DNA of 64,000 nt from an uncultured Alphaproteobacteria bacterium (GCA_902530745.1 CACABO010000002.1:1-64000), one strand, 5' to 3'. Positions 7,823 through 17,073 are shown, numbered from the stretch's first letter. Translations and numbers: made by a program. The notes: generated from the sequence alone by a model not told the origin.

Positions 7823-10375
7823 ATGCGAGATGTTCTCAAATTAAAAAAAAAATATCAGTCTAGTAGAATTGATTTATTCAAAAAATTAGCATCAACTAAT
7901 GATGGCTTCTATTTTAATAAAAATCATACAGATCTTGTTGATACAGTTGTAAAAGAAATAGTTAAAGGAATTTATAATATTTATCCAATAGAAGATTTCT
8001 CTTTAATCGCTGTAGGTGGGTACGGCAGACATGACTTGTCACCAAAAAGTGATGTTGACTTACTATTTATTTATAAAAAATCTAATAAAAATATAAGAGA
8101 TTTTATTACTCAATTAAATAACACACTGTGGGATATTGGATTAGAAGTTGGAATATCTTTCTTAACAATTAAACAGGCATTAATCGACTCTAAGAAAGAT
8201 ACAAAGACAATTACAAAATTTGTTGAGACTCGTTTTATTATTGGTGATGAAATTCAATATGGTGAGTTTGTTCGGTCCATTAAGATTTTAATTGGAAAAC
8301 AAAATCCCTTAAAGCTCAGCGAATTAAAGCTTATAGAGTTAGTTGAAAGACATGACTATCGAATAGGAATTAAAAGTAATTTAGAGCCGAATATCAAAGA
8401 GGGTATTGGGGGTCTTAGAGATATTCATACCATACTGTGGGTATCAATCTTTATGTTTAATATTTATAAATTAGAAGACTTAACGTCTGTTAATATCTAT
8501 ACCAAAGAGGAAATTAAAGAATTAAAGAATGCTTGGAAATTTCTCTTAACCATTCGAGCATTTATTCATTTATTTAACGAGAGCAAAGGAGATGTTCTAT
8601 CTATTGAAAATCAGTTAAAAATTTCAAAAAAACTCTCTTACAAAGATAAAAAGAAGGAAAAAGGAGTGGAGATTTTTATGAAAGATTTGTTTGTGAATGT
8701 TGCAAAGATTAATTCTCTTTTAAGAACCTTTTATTCGAAGCTTCCAGAGGATTTAATAATCAAAACGATTTATAAAAGAAAACCCACTAAAACTAAATCA
8801 TTAGAAAAAGAATTTATAATTGAAAAAGGTTTTCTGAATTTAAAAAATAATACCGCTAAAAACCTTCAACTAAAATGGGCAAACGTCTTTGAAAAATCCT
8901 TGGAACATAATTTACTCATTCATCCTCGCTTTTTAAAAACCGTTGAGGAAAAGAGAAAAGTTTTAAAAAAAACTATTGATAAACAACACCTCCAATCATT
9001 TTTAAATATTGTCGTCTCTAAAAAAAATCCTATACAGGCCCTTCATGATTTTAATGATACCCGGCTATTTAGCGAAATATTTCCTGAGTTTGGCAGAGTT
9101 TGGGGACAAGTGCAGTTTGATATTTATCATCACTACACCACCGACGAACACTTATTATTAACACTGCACAACCTAAATGAGCTAAGACAAAAATCCTTTT
9201 ATAATGAAATATATAGCAGGTTATCCTCAAGAGAAGCTCTTCACATCGCTTTACTATTTCATGACATTGGAAAGAAGGGGCCAAAAAATCATTCTGTTTA
9301 TGGAACAGAGTTAACCAAAAAGATCCTAAAAAGACTTCCTGTATCAGAAGAAGTGAAAGAATTGACATTGTGGTTAGTTGAAAACCATTTAGCAATGAGC
9401 GATACAGCTTTTAAAAATGACACTCAAAGTCCTGAGGCAATTGCTAAATTTACATCTATTGCAAACACAGAAGAAAAAATAAACTCATTGTTTCTTTTTA
9501 CCTTATGTGACATTGCCTCTGTCGGACCAAACGTTCTAAACGAATGGAGAATAAGCCTGCTTAGAAGTTTATTTTATAATGCAAGAGATTTTCTACAAAG
9601 AGGTCTAGATACAAAAACGTATTCTACTTCTGTTCAAGAATCTTTGAAGAAATCAGTATTACAAAAATCTGATGTTAATTTAAAAAAGTTTATAAAAAAT
9701 TCGATAAATGAGTTTCCAAATCAATTCTGGGAGGCTTTTTCGTCAAGAATGATCGTCGATATCTTTAAAATTTACCAAAGAAATAAAAAAGCAAAGGTTA
9801 TTAACTCTGTAAATTTTCTTAATTATGAAAATAAAGAATATAGTGCTGTTGTTGTCACAAGTAAAAATAGACCAGGAATTTTAAAAGATATTGTTTCGGG
9901 GTTTACACACTCTCAATCGAATATTCTTAGTTCTAGAATAATATCTTTAAATAACAATCAAGTAATTGATGTGTTTTGGGTAACCAATTTTTTGGATAAA
10001 GGTGTTTTAGATTTAAGCGAACAAAAAAGAGCAGCTAAACATGTAATGAGTGCTCTTGATCAAAAAGATTTTAAACCCTTACGGTCATTTGCCAAAGGTC
10101 TACAAAAACTTGCTGTAAATCCTCAAATTACAATTGATAACGATATGAGTAAGCAAGTCACTACTTTTCAAATATTATCTGGCGATAGGCCTGGATTATT
10201 AATGGATATTTTAGGAGTATTTCATGACAAACAAATAAGTGTCCAATCAGCAAAAATTTCCACATACGGGGAAAAGGTTTTCGATATTTTTCAATTAACG
10301 AATAGCAATAACCAAAAAATCAAAGATGAAAAATTACTCAAATCAATTGAAAAGGATTTGATGTCTATTTTTTAG
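7823..10375 (+). CDS. glnD: bifunctional PII uridylyltransferase / uridylyl-removing enzyme
   Basis: This 850-residue GlnD senses glutamine and adds or removes UMP on PII proteins. The nucleotidyltransferase active site is GGYGRHDLSPKSDVDLLF with Asp77 and Asp79. The HD hydrolase domain has HIALLFHDIGKK from about residue 474. Two ACT domains lie at the C-terminus (SKNRPGILKDIV and SGDRPGLLMDILGVF). All modules are present, and the protein is somewhat shorter than typical alphaproteobacterial GlnD. There is no ribosome site: the ATG follows the A/T string TATAAAATTTATAA, so the message may be leaderless or coupled to ppx. Confidence 0.95.
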   Translation: MRDVLKLKKKYQSSRIDLFKKLASTNDGFYFNKNHTDLVDTVVKEIVKGIYNIYPIEDFSLIAVGGYGRHDLSPKSDVDLLFIYKKSNKNIRDFITQLNNTLWDIGLEVGISFLTIKQALIDSKKDTKTITKFVETRFIIGDEIQYGEFVRSIKILIGKQNPLKLSELKLIELVERHDYRIGIKSNLEPNIKEGIGGLRDIHTILWVSIFMFNIYKLEDLTSVNIYTKEEIKELKNAWKFLLTIRAFIHLFNESKGDVLSIENQLKISKKLSYKDKKKEKGVEIFMKDLFVNVAKINSLLRTFYSKLPEDLIIKTIYKRKPTKTKSLEKEFIIEKGFLNLKNNTAKNLQLKWANVFEKSLEHNLLIHPRFLKTVEEKRKVLKKTIDKQHLQSFLNIVVSKKNPIQALHDFNDTRLFSEIFPEFGRVWGQVQFDIYHHYTTDEHLLLTLHNLNELRQKSFYNEIYSRLSSREALHIALLFHDIGKKGPKNHSVYGTELTKKILKRLPVSEEVKELTLWLVENHLAMSDTAFKNDTQSPEAIAKFTSIANTEEKINSLFLFTLCDIASVGPNVLNEWRISLLRSLFYNARDFLQRGLDTKTYSTSVQESLKKSVLQKSDVNLKKFIKNSINEFPNQFWEAFSSRMIVDIFKIYQRNKKAKVINSVNFLNYENKEYSAVVVTSKNRPGILKDIVSGFTHSQSNILSSRIISLNNNQVIDVFWVTNFLDKGVLDLSEQKRAAKHVMSALDQKDFKPLRSFAKGLQKLAVNPQITIDNDMSKQVTTFQILSGDRPGLLMDILGVFHDKQISVQSAKISTYGEKVFDIFQLTNSNNQKIKDEKLLKSIEKDLMSIF

Positions 10376-10450
10376 GTTTTTTATGTTAGTCAATTTTAGT
10401 CCCTCGATATTATTAGATAATTCTGATATCAATTTTAATAATATTTAAAT

Positions 10451-11455
10451 ATGAGCAGTTTCCAAAAAAGAGTTTTTTCTGGTGTTCAACCAACGGGAAC
10501 CCTGCATTTAGGTAACTATCTTGGTGCCATAAAAAACTTTGTAGAGCTTCAAAAAGAATTTGAATGTATTTATTGTGTTGTAGATCAACACGCCATTACT
10601 GTTGAGCAAAATCCAGCTGAACTTCGCTCAAACACGCTAGAGGTATTAGCATCATTTATTGCAGCAGGAGTGGACTATAAAAAACAAATTATTTTTCAAC
10701 AATCAAGTGTAGCAGAACACTCTCAGCTTGCTTGGGTATTTAATTGTGTCAGTCGAATTGGTTGGCTTAATAGAATGACACAATTTAAAGATAAAGCTGG
10801 AAAGAATAAAGAAAATGTAAGTGTTGGTTTAATGGTTTATCCTAACTTAATGGCTGCAGATATTCTTGCTTACCTTGCAACACATGTTCCAGTGGGCGAT
10901 GATCAAAAACAACATTTAGAACTGTCAAGAGACATTGCACAAAAATTTAATAATGATTTTAAAGTAGACTTCTTTCCGCTGCCAGAACCACTTATTTATG
11001 GAAATGCGACAAGAGTAATGAGCCTTCGAGATGGAACTAAAAAGATGTCAAAATCTGATGCATCTGAGTTTTCTAGAATTTTATTAACTGATAGTGATGA
11101 TGATATAAGTTCTAAAATAAAAAAGGCAAAGTCTGACTCAGACCTTATTCCTGATGACAAGGATCAATTACAAAATAAACCTGAATGCTTAAATTTAGTC
11201 AATATTTTGTCTGCTTGTTCAAATGAAAGTATTGAAAAAACTCTGGTAGGTTATGCTGGCAAAGAATATTCAAAATTAAAAAATGACCTTGCAGACAAAT
11301 TAATTCAAGTCATAGGACCAATTAGAACCGAGATATTAAATCTTCTCAATAATAAGGATGAATTAAATAAAGTCCTAGATATGGGCAGCGAAAAAGCATC
11401 CACAATTGCAGGCCCTATTCTCAAAGAAGTCTATAAGATAGTCGGTTTTAGATAG
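10451..11455 (+). CDS. trpS: tryptophanyl-tRNA synthetase
   Basis: This 334-residue class I aminoacyl-tRNA synthetase charges tRNA-Trp. The HIGH-like motif is PTGTLHLGNYLGA and the KMSKS motif is TKKMSKSD (near residue 200). Length is typical. In many alphaproteobacteria the lipid II flippase gene murJ lies between glnD and trpS. Here only a 75-bp spacer separates them. The start is preceded by TAATATTTAAAT without a ribosome site, so a leaderless transcript from this A/T-rich -10-like sequence is possible. Confidence 0.97.
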   Translation: MSSFQKRVFSGVQPTGTLHLGNYLGAIKNFVELQKEFECIYCVVDQHAITVEQNPAELRSNTLEVLASFIAAGVDYKKQIIFQQSSVAEHSQLAWVFNCVSRIGWLNRMTQFKDKAGKNKENVSVGLMVYPNLMAADILAYLATHVPVGDDQKQHLELSRDIAQKFNNDFKVDFFPLPEPLIYGNATRVMSLRDGTKKMSKSDASEFSRILLTDSDDDISSKIKKAKSDSDLIPDDKDQLQNKPECLNLVNILSACSNESIEKTLVGYAGKEYSKLKNDLADKLIQVIGPIRTEILNLLNNKDELNKVLDMGSEKASTIAGPILKEVYKIVGFR

Positions 11456-11500
11456 ACACTTTGGCTTGAAATTTCCAATTTTATAGACATATTATTAGCA

Positions 11501-12058
11501 ATGTTCGTACAAACTGAACCAACGCCTAACCCTGCAACCTTAAAGTTTTTGCCAGGAAAAGAGGTCATGAAAGACGGAACTATGTTTTATCAAAACCAAG
11601 AGTCTGCCTCAAATTCACCTTTGGCAATGAACTTGTTTAATATTAAAGGTGTTGAGGGAGTTTTTTTTGGGTCTGACTTTATCACTATAACCAAAGTCAA
11701 AGATAATGATTGGACGCTTATGAAACCTGCAATTTTGGGTTGTATCATTGAGCACTTTACAATGAACAAACCTATTATCTCAGAGCAATCTGCATCAACT
11801 GGACATACAATTGATGAGAACGATAGTGATGTTGTAAAAAAGATCAAAGAACTTCTAGATAGTAAAGTAAGACCAGCTGTTGCTATGGACGGTGGAGATA
11901 TCATATTTGACAAATATAATGAGGGAGTTGTATTTCTACAAATGCAAGGGGCCTGTCAGGGATGTCCGAGTTCAACGGCAACTTTAAAAATGGGAATTGA
12001 AAATATGCTAAAGCATTATATTCCCGAAGTCCGTGAAGTACGACCCGTTGAAGTCTAG
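11501..12058 (+). CDS. nfuA: NifU-like Fe-S scaffold protein (Nfu)
   Basis: This 185-residue protein has an N-terminal Nfu domain (QTEPTPNPATLKFLPG) and a C-terminal NifU-like domain with the cluster-binding pair GACQGCPSS (Cys152, Cys155). Nfu proteins carry and deliver [4Fe-4S] clusters to target enzymes. Position directly after trpS is the usual alphaproteobacterial arrangement and supports the call. The ATG follows TATTATTAGCA with no ribosome site. Its last 26 bp overlap the longest reading of the next gene. Confidence 0.93.
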   Translation: MFVQTEPTPNPATLKFLPGKEVMKDGTMFYQNQESASNSPLAMNLFNIKGVEGVFFGSDFITITKVKDNDWTLMKPAILGCIIEHFTMNKPIISEQSASTGHTIDENDSDVVKKIKELLDSKVRPAVAMDGGDIIFDKYNEGVVFLQMQGACQGCPSSTATLKMGIENMLKHYIPEVREVRPVEV

Positions 12059-12884
12059 TCTTTTAATTTTTTTTTTTGGATTTTTATTAAATTCATCTCT
12101 TAACGCGGGAGAATTTCATAATTGGGTTGATTTAAATAAATATTATAAAAAAAATAATTTTATTCCTGAAATTTTAACGCAAGAAAATATTGGTCATCTT
12201 CCTATAATATCAGAATTACCTGATGATTTTTCAGAAATACAAGATGTTTCAACAAAGAAAAAACTATTTTACCTCGTAACACTTCCTTTGATTTACAATG
12301 CGAATGCCTCAATCATGCAAGAACGAAGAATGGTAATCAATATAGAAAAAAAATTTGCTAGAAAAGATTTAAATAAAAACGAAACTGACGAAATTATTAG
12401 GTTATCTAAAAAATATAAATTAGATTATAGCGAAATTAACACAAAACTTTTTAGAAAACTCAAACAACGTATTAATATTATCCCAGTGTCACTAGCTCTT
12501 GGACAAGCAATTATTGAAAGTGGTTGGGGACAGTCTAGATTTGCAACTGAGGGAAATGCTCTTTATGGTCAGTGGACTACAAGTGAAGACAAAGGAATCA
12601 TTCCTCAAGACAGGGATGAGGATAAAACTCACGCAGTTTTAAAATTTAAAAATTTATCAGAGAGTGTTGAGGCGTATATGTTTAATATCAATACCCATCA
12701 AGCTTATTATAATTTTCGTGTCATTAGACGTATTGATGAGCGAATAAAATACACAGATCCTATTAGTATGAAAGTGAAATATTTAGCAGCCTATGCTGAA
12801 ATCGGCGATAAATATGTCGATAAATTAGAGCTGATCATCGCTTCAAATAATCTTCAAGAGTTTGATCGATTTAAATTTAATTAA
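12033..12884 (+). CDS. Bax-like glucosaminidase-family cell-wall hydrolase
   Basis: This protein has up to 283 residues, a signal peptide and a C-terminal glucosaminidase domain. The domain includes PVSLALGQAIIESGWGQSRF and NALYGQW, matching the catalytic Glu and Gly-rich region of the Bax/FlgJ/GH73 group. It probably trims peptidoglycan in the periplasm. The longest reading begins at GTG 12033 inside nfuA. A TTG at 12048 gives a cleaner signal peptide (LKSSLLIFFFGFLLNSSLNA) and is my preferred alternative. It converges on the deacetylase gene with an 8-bp overlap, so both ends of this gene overlap neighbours. Confidence 0.8.
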   Translation: MKYDPLKSSLLIFFFGFLLNSSLNAGEFHNWVDLNKYYKKNNFIPEILTQENIGHLPIISELPDDFSEIQDVSTKKKLFYLVTLPLIYNANASIMQERRMVINIEKKFARKDLNKNETDEIIRLSKKYKLDYSEINTKLFRKLKQRINIIPVSLALGQAIIESGWGQSRFATEGNALYGQWTTSEDKGIIPQDRDEDKTHAVLKFKNLSESVEAYMFNINTHQAYYNFRVIRRIDERIKYTDPISMKVKYLAAYAEIGDKYVDKLELIIASNNLQEFDRFKFN

Positions 12885-13878
12885 CTAAATACTGATAACC
12901 AAACCAGAAAATACCATTATTAACTTTTGTGCAATTGAACCTAAGTCTACCTTTTACAGGTAAACGATTAAGTTCAACTAATAATTTATTATTAAGATTT
13001 GTAATTATTGGATTAAATGACCCTTGAAAATCACTTATAAAACAATTTATGTTCGAAGAGTCCTCGTTAAAATCTAAAGCATATCTAATGATAGGCTCAC
13101 CTTGATAAGGGTTACTAGGTTCAATAAGCACATTATTGAAAGGTAAAACACTTGATGCGTCTTTTATTCGATTAATAGATCCGTAATTCTCATTTAGGGG
13201 GAATCTTGGAATAAAATATTTTTGATTAATTGAAAAAGCACCTGAATGTTGTCCAAATGCTGCATCAAAATACTGAGAAACTACTTTTTGTGCTATAGTG
13301 CTATTTTCACCAAAAGGATAAGCAAATAAATTTGGAGTAATACCTAAATTTTCAAAAATAAGATCCTGAGATTTTTCTATTTCATTTACAATTTCAATTT
13401 CACTAAGACTAGATAAACTTGAATGAGAGTGTGTGTGATTTTGAATATCTACACCACGACTTAGTACACTTTTAAGCTGAGTCCAATTCATATAATTTTG
13501 TCCACCAACGTTTTCTGTATTTAAAAAAAGAGTGACTGGTATCTCATACTTTTCAAAAATAGGTAATCCCACCTCAAAAAATGATAAATAAGCATCATCT
13601 ACAGTTATTGAAATAGTTTTTTTTTGTAATTTATCTTCAAACAAAAGATCTCTAGCTAAAATAAAATTAAACCCCTGATCCTTTAAATACTCAAGATGAC
13701 TAACTAATTGCTCTTCGCGTATATTTGTTGAGGGATACTTATTTTCACCAAATCGGTGATACATTAGAATATTATTTGGAATTGTATCATTCACACTTGT
13801 TGCATAGGATGTACTAATTGGAAAAGTAAAATTTGAAGCAAAAATGATCAGTAGTGTAAAAAATTTTGAAATAGGCAT
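12877..13878 (-). CDS. exported polysaccharide deacetylase family protein
   Basis: The NodB-homology domain shows ISITVDDAYLSFFEVGLP (metal-binding Asp pair) and IQNHTHSHSSLSSL (metal-binding His). It also has NLFAYPFGENST, as in the family. The reaction is removal of acetyl groups from N-acetylglucosamine polymers, and the target here is unknown. The frame is open from 13932, but Met at 13878 gives a proper signal peptide (MPISKFFTLLIIFASNFT onwards), so I chose it, leaving about 334 residues. Even then its 5' end overlaps the divergent tsaB start by 35 bp. The C-terminal ~90 residues are a separate beta-rich part without a recognised family. Confidence 0.85.
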   Translation of the reverse strand: MPISKFFTLLIIFASNFTFPISTSYATSVNDTIPNNILMYHRFGENKYPSTNIREEQLVSHLEYLKDQGFNFILARDLLFEDKLQKKTISITVDDAYLSFFEVGLPIFEKYEIPVTLFLNTENVGGQNYMNWTQLKSVLSRGVDIQNHTHSHSSLSSLSEIEIVNEIEKSQDLIFENLGITPNLFAYPFGENSTIAQKVVSQYFDAAFGQHSGAFSINQKYFIPRFPLNENYGSINRIKDASSVLPFNNVLIEPSNPYQGEPIIRYALDFNEDSSNINCFISDFQGSFNPIITNLNNKLLVELNRLPVKGRLRFNCTKVNNGIFWFGYQYLVN

Positions 13879-14497
13879 CGATAGCTCTTTATCATACTGT
13901 TCAATTACTTTATTTAAAAATGAAAAAATCATTTGGGATAAAACTGTAAAAAGTGAGTATGGACATGAAAAAATATTATCGGAATTACTTCAAAACTTAG
14001 TAACTAAAACAAAAATAAAGGCTGATCATATCAAAAAATTGCATCTAAATTATGGACCAGCACGCTTCACAGCAATAAGAAATTGTCACTCACTTATGAA
14101 AGGATTTTTTATAGATCATAAAGTAGAAATTGTGGGTTATTCTATCTTTGAGCATTTCTTTTTAGGTATTAACAAAAAACTTACTAAAGATGTCTTGTGT
14201 GTAATTGACACAAATAGAAAAGATTTAGCTATTCAAAAGATTGATACTTCAGGGAGATTAGTTGGGAAGACAAAAACTTTAAAAATTGACTCAGACCTTA
14301 AGGATATATTGAGTCAAAACTATTTTTTAATAGGAAACGGATTAGAAAAACTAAAAAAAATTTCAGAATTTGCCTTTATTAAAAATAAAATTATTTCGCC
14401 AACAAAATTGAAATCAAATTATTTTATTAAAAAGCATTATAAGAAAAAATCTTATTATAAATTCCCAAAAATAATTTATCCCTACTCTCCGATTTAA
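13844..14497 (+). CDS. tsaB: TsaB, tRNA threonylcarbamoyladenosine pathway protein
   Basis: This 217-residue ASKHA-fold protein begins FEIGIDSSLSYCSITLF and carries LNYGPARFTAIRNCHSLMKG. The latter is a divergent form of the TsaB signature GPGSFTGLR. It ends IIYPYSPI, close to the usual Tyr-Pro tail. TsaB partners TsaD and TsaE to make t6A37 in ANN-decoding tRNAs. The usual neighbour rimI is absent. The ATG at 13844 is the only plausible start near the N-terminal motif, and it forces a head-to-head overlap with the deacetylase gene. The sequence is divergent, so the call is good but not certain. Confidence 0.8.
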   Translation: MISSVKNFEIGIDSSLSYCSITLFKNEKIIWDKTVKSEYGHEKILSELLQNLVTKTKIKADHIKKLHLNYGPARFTAIRNCHSLMKGFFIDHKVEIVGYSIFEHFFLGINKKLTKDVLCVIDTNRKDLAIQKIDTSGRLVGKTKTLKIDSDLKDILSQNYFLIGNGLEKLKKISEFAFIKNKIISPTKLKSNYFIKKHYKKKSYYKFPKIIYPYSPI

Positions 14498-14500
14498 AAA

Positions 14501-14965
14501 TTAAAAATTTAAAAAAGAGTATTTTTTTTCCATATACTTTTGATGATAATCCTCTGCGGGACAGTAATTCTTAACGGGTTCTATAATAGTAGTAATTTTT
14601 TGATTAAATTGGCTTTCGTTCAATTTGTCTGTGATCTGCTTTGCTATTTCACATTGAGTTTCGTCATAATAGCCTATCAATGATCGGTATTGAGATCCTC
14701 GATCTGGGCCTTGTTGATTTAAAGTTGTTGGATCATGAATTTGATAAAAAAACTCCACAAGGTTGGTATATGAAACGAGATTTTCATCAAATTTTAAGAA
14801 AACGACTTCAGCATGGTTTGTATTACCTTTGCAAACTTCTTCGTAAGAAGTTTTATCAGTTAAGCCTTGAGAGTATCCTACTTGGGTTTCAATCACACCT
14901 TTGATCTCAGAAAATTTTTTTTCAGGCCCCCAAAAACATCCTGCTCCAAATAATGCTTTAGACAT
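14501..14965 (-). CDS. msrA: peptide methionine sulfoxide reductase MsrA
   Basis: This 154-residue enzyme reduces methionine-S-sulfoxide in proteins. The catalytic motif GAGCFWGPE places the nucleophilic Cys at residue 10. ETQVGYSQG and NHAEVV follow as in the family, and the end has NYCPAEDYHQKY. A ribosome site (AAAAGGA) precedes the ATG. The start overlaps the end of the small upstream gene by 8 bp, so the pair is probably cotranslated. Its 3' end lies 3 bp from the tsaB stop (convergent). Confidence 0.97.
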   Translation of the reverse strand: MSKALFGAGCFWGPEKKFSEIKGVIETQVGYSQGLTDKTSYEEVCKGNTNHAEVVFLKFDENLVSYTNLVEFFYQIHDPTTLNQQGPDRGSQYRSLIGYYDETQCEIAKQITDKLNESQFNQKITTIIEPVKNYCPAEDYHQKYMEKKYSFLNF

Positions 14966-15176
14966 TATCTTTTCCTTTTAATTGTGTCTTTTGGGCACTT
15001 CTTTGGTGAATTCTCTTTCTCCAAATTTCATAGCTTTTTTGTTTAATATTTTTTTTCATAATTTTTTTAACATCACCCTCATCAATTTCATAAATTTTTT
15101 TGATATGACTAAAATCTGTTTGATCATCCCAAGCCATTTGAATTATTTCGCTAATCTGAGATTGATTAAATTTCAT
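14958..15176 (-). CDS. DUF2805 / TIGR03643-type small protein
   Basis: This 72-residue basic protein begins MKFNQSQISEIIQMAWDD and includes IKKIYEIDEGDVKKIM and SYEIWRKRIHQR. The pattern suggests a helix-turn-helix-like small fold and matches the conserved DUF2805 family as I know it. Function is unknown. It sits 2 bp after the SMP-30 gene stop and overlaps msrA, so all three appear to be one transcription unit. Confidence 0.75.
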   Translation of the reverse strand: MKFNQSQISEIIQMAWDDQTDFSHIKKIYEIDEGDVKKIMKKNIKQKSYEIWRKRIHQRSAQKTQLKGKDNV

Positions 15177-15178
15177 AC

Positions 15179-16090
15179 TTAATGATACAAATCTGGGATA
15201 TTTTCAGATCTATAACAATTTGAAGCATAACCTTGTTCTTGGGTAACAAACTTAAACAGTTTTCCTGCATGCGGTTGTCTTTCTGCTTCAATGTCATTGA
15301 GACCAACAGATGCAGTTGTAATAAAAAGCTCATTGAGATTTTTCCCACCAAAAGTGCAACTTGTTACTTTTGAAACAGGAAGTTGTAAAATTAATTTAAG
15401 TGAACCTTTTTTATCAAAACAACAAACCTTGCCACTTCCCCACATTGCTACCCATAAGTTACCATTTTTATCAACTGTCATTCCATCTGGGTTTCCATCG
15501 ATTTTGTTCATTGAAAGAAAAACTTTTTTATTTATTCCATTGCCTGACAAATCATTGATAGAAAAAATATAAATAATTCTTTTTATAGAGTCAGTTACAT
15601 AACCTACATTTCTCTCGTAGTCAAAAACTGGTCCATTTGAAATAATATAAGAGTTATCTGAGTATATTGGTTTTAAATTGGAGTCATGACATATAACTTT
15701 TCCAGTCTGAGACTTTTGTTGAATATCCATTGTTGATATCCAAATTTGTCCATTTAAATCTATGTCTGCATCATTAATCCTGTTATTTGGACTATCAAAA
15801 TTGATCTTTGTTAGAAGCTGTTTTTTAGATAATGAGGGATGAATTGAATAAAGAGAGTCGTATGAACTCATGATATAATTTTTATTATCTTGTAAAAGAA
15901 TATTGGTGACACCGTCTTGTACTGAATAGTGACGTTCTTCATTATTATCTTGATCTGTTTCAATTATTTTATTTTCATAAATATCCACCCATAACAGCTT
16001 ATCGTACCTCCAATCCCAAATTGGTCTTTGACCTAGAACACTTTTATATGATTGATGACAAACAGATGGTTGCTCGTATTTAATTCTCAC
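15179..16090 (-). CDS. SMP-30/gluconolactonase-like beta-propeller protein
   Basis: This 303-residue protein begins with the family pattern SVLGQRPIWDWRYDKLLWVDI. It contains INDADIDLNGQIWISTMD and GNPDGMTVDKNGNLWVAMWG, the metal-ligand strands of the SMP-30 six-blade propeller. Family members are lactonases acting on sugar lactones such as gluconolactone. The substrate here cannot be told. It has no signal peptide, so it is cytoplasmic. It is the first gene of a unit with the DUF2805 protein and msrA. Confidence 0.88.
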   Translation of the reverse strand: MRIKYEQPSVCHQSYKSVLGQRPIWDWRYDKLLWVDIYENKIIETDQDNNEERHYSVQDGVTNILLQDNKNYIMSSYDSLYSIHPSLSKKQLLTKINFDSPNNRINDADIDLNGQIWISTMDIQQKSQTGKVICHDSNLKPIYSDNSYIISNGPVFDYERNVGYVTDSIKRIIYIFSINDLSGNGINKKVFLSMNKIDGNPDGMTVDKNGNLWVAMWGSGKVCCFDKKGSLKLILQLPVSKVTSCTFGGKNLNELFITTASVGLNDIEAERQPHAGKLFKFVTQEQGYASNCYRSENIPDLYH

Positions 16091-16117
16091 AAAGAAGATT
16101 ATAAACTAAATATTTAG

Positions 16118-16191
16118 ATGAAAAAAGTATGTAGGAGATTTGTTTTGATTGTCTTATTGTGTTTTTAATATAGAAATTGCATGAGCAATTT
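16118..16191 (+). other. micro-ORF of 16 codons followed by a hairpin
   Basis: An ATG at 16118 encodes MKKVCRRFVLIVLLCF and stops at 16168. Five bases later a 7-bp hairpin (AAATTGC / GCAATTT, 16174-16191) precedes the lipoprotein gene. It resembles the start of a secreted protein cut short, or a leader peptide with attenuator. No family is recognised, and chance is possible. Confidence 0.25.
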
Positions 16192-16213
16192 GTGTTCTTA
16201 TTGATTTAAGAGT

Positions 16214-16633
16214 TTGATGAATTTAGTTAAATTATCTAAATATTTTATTTTTATTTCTTTTCTGATTATAGCAACAGGCTGTGAAACAACTGATGTAGAA
16301 GAGAAAGTAATAAAACCAGAGCCTGTGCCTAAAATTATATATACCCCTGAAGTAGAGGAAACTGTTGAGGAAAATGAAGAAATTGTTGAGCATTTCATAG
16401 GTGTAGAACTATTTTTAAATAAATCACTAAATGATTTAATTTTAAATTATGGAAAAGTTGATTTTTCAAAAATCGAGAGTGTTTATGAATTCCACAGATA
16501 TAACACTGATAATTGTAGAATCTTTATACAAAACAGATCTGTAGATAAAACAATAATAAATATTACGATTTACAACTATAAAAAGAATTTGTTTATCGAA
16601 ACATACTCAAAAGATTTGTGTACTGATATTTAA
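16214..16633 (+). CDS. putative lipoprotein, function unknown
   Basis: This 139-residue protein has a basic start, a hydrophobic stretch and the lipobox-like IATGC (Cys24), suggesting an outer- or inner-membrane lipoprotein. An acidic, proline- and valine-rich linker follows (residues 26-58), then a small domain (GVELFLNKSLNDLIL onward). That domain's NYGKVDFSKIESVYEFHR and DNCRIFI recall a common alphaproteobacterial hypothetical lipoprotein domain that compares two structural variants of a Cys-containing strand. No function is known. The gene stands 41 bp before another small envelope gene on the same strand. Confidence 0.7.
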   Translation: MMNLVKLSKYFIFISFLIIATGCETTDVEEKVIKPEPVPKIIYTPEVEETVEENEEIVEHFIGVELFLNKSLNDLILNYGKVDFSKIESVYEFHRYNTDNCRIFIQNRSVDKTIINITIYNYKKNLFIETYSKDLCTDI

Positions 16634-16674
16634 AATAGATAATAGTTAAATAATAAATAATATAATTCTTAATT

Positions 16675-17073
16675 ATGAAATTTAAGTATGGGATATTTAT
16701 TTTATTTTTCTCAATAAATTGTTTTGCTCATCATCCAGGAAATAAGATAGATGCTGATAAACCTTACCCTTCAATTAATTTAACAGTCATCAAAGATAAA
16801 ATTGATGGTTACAATATTTTTATAGATTTAAAAAATTTTAACTTAAACCCTTCAGGAATTGGAGGTGAAAATATTTCAAACTCCGGATATTTACAGCTTT
16901 TTATAAATGATATAAGAATTACAAGAATTTATTCTGACTGGGTACACGTACCTCAACGTTTTTTTAATCTGAAAGAAAACTTTATCAAAATTACAATTCA
17001 TTCCTATCTCCATGATCAGTTTACTATTAAAGGAAAACCAATAGAACATATAGTAAAAGTTAACGATAATTAA
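16675..17073 (+). CDS. small periplasmic protein, function unknown
   Basis: This 132-residue protein has a signal peptide (MKFKYGIFILFFSINCFA) and then HHPGNKIDADKPYP, an N-terminal His-His that could bind metal once the peptide is cleaved. The rest is beta-rich (INLTVIKDKIDGYNIFIDL, GYLQLFINDIRITRIYSDW), like a copper-resistance or immunoglobulin-like domain. I cannot assign a family. It follows the lipoprotein gene by 41 bp, and the two may form a unit. Confidence 0.65.
   Translation: MKFKYGIFILFFSINCFAHHPGNKIDADKPYPSINLTVIKDKIDGYNIFIDLKNFNLNPSGIGGENISNSGYLQLFINDIRITRIYSDWVHVPQRFFNLKENFIKITIHSYLHDQFTIKGKPIEHIVKVNDN

Noticed and set aside
15291-15572. 93-codon frame on + inside the SMP-30 gene
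   Set aside because: Antisense of conserved propeller strands.
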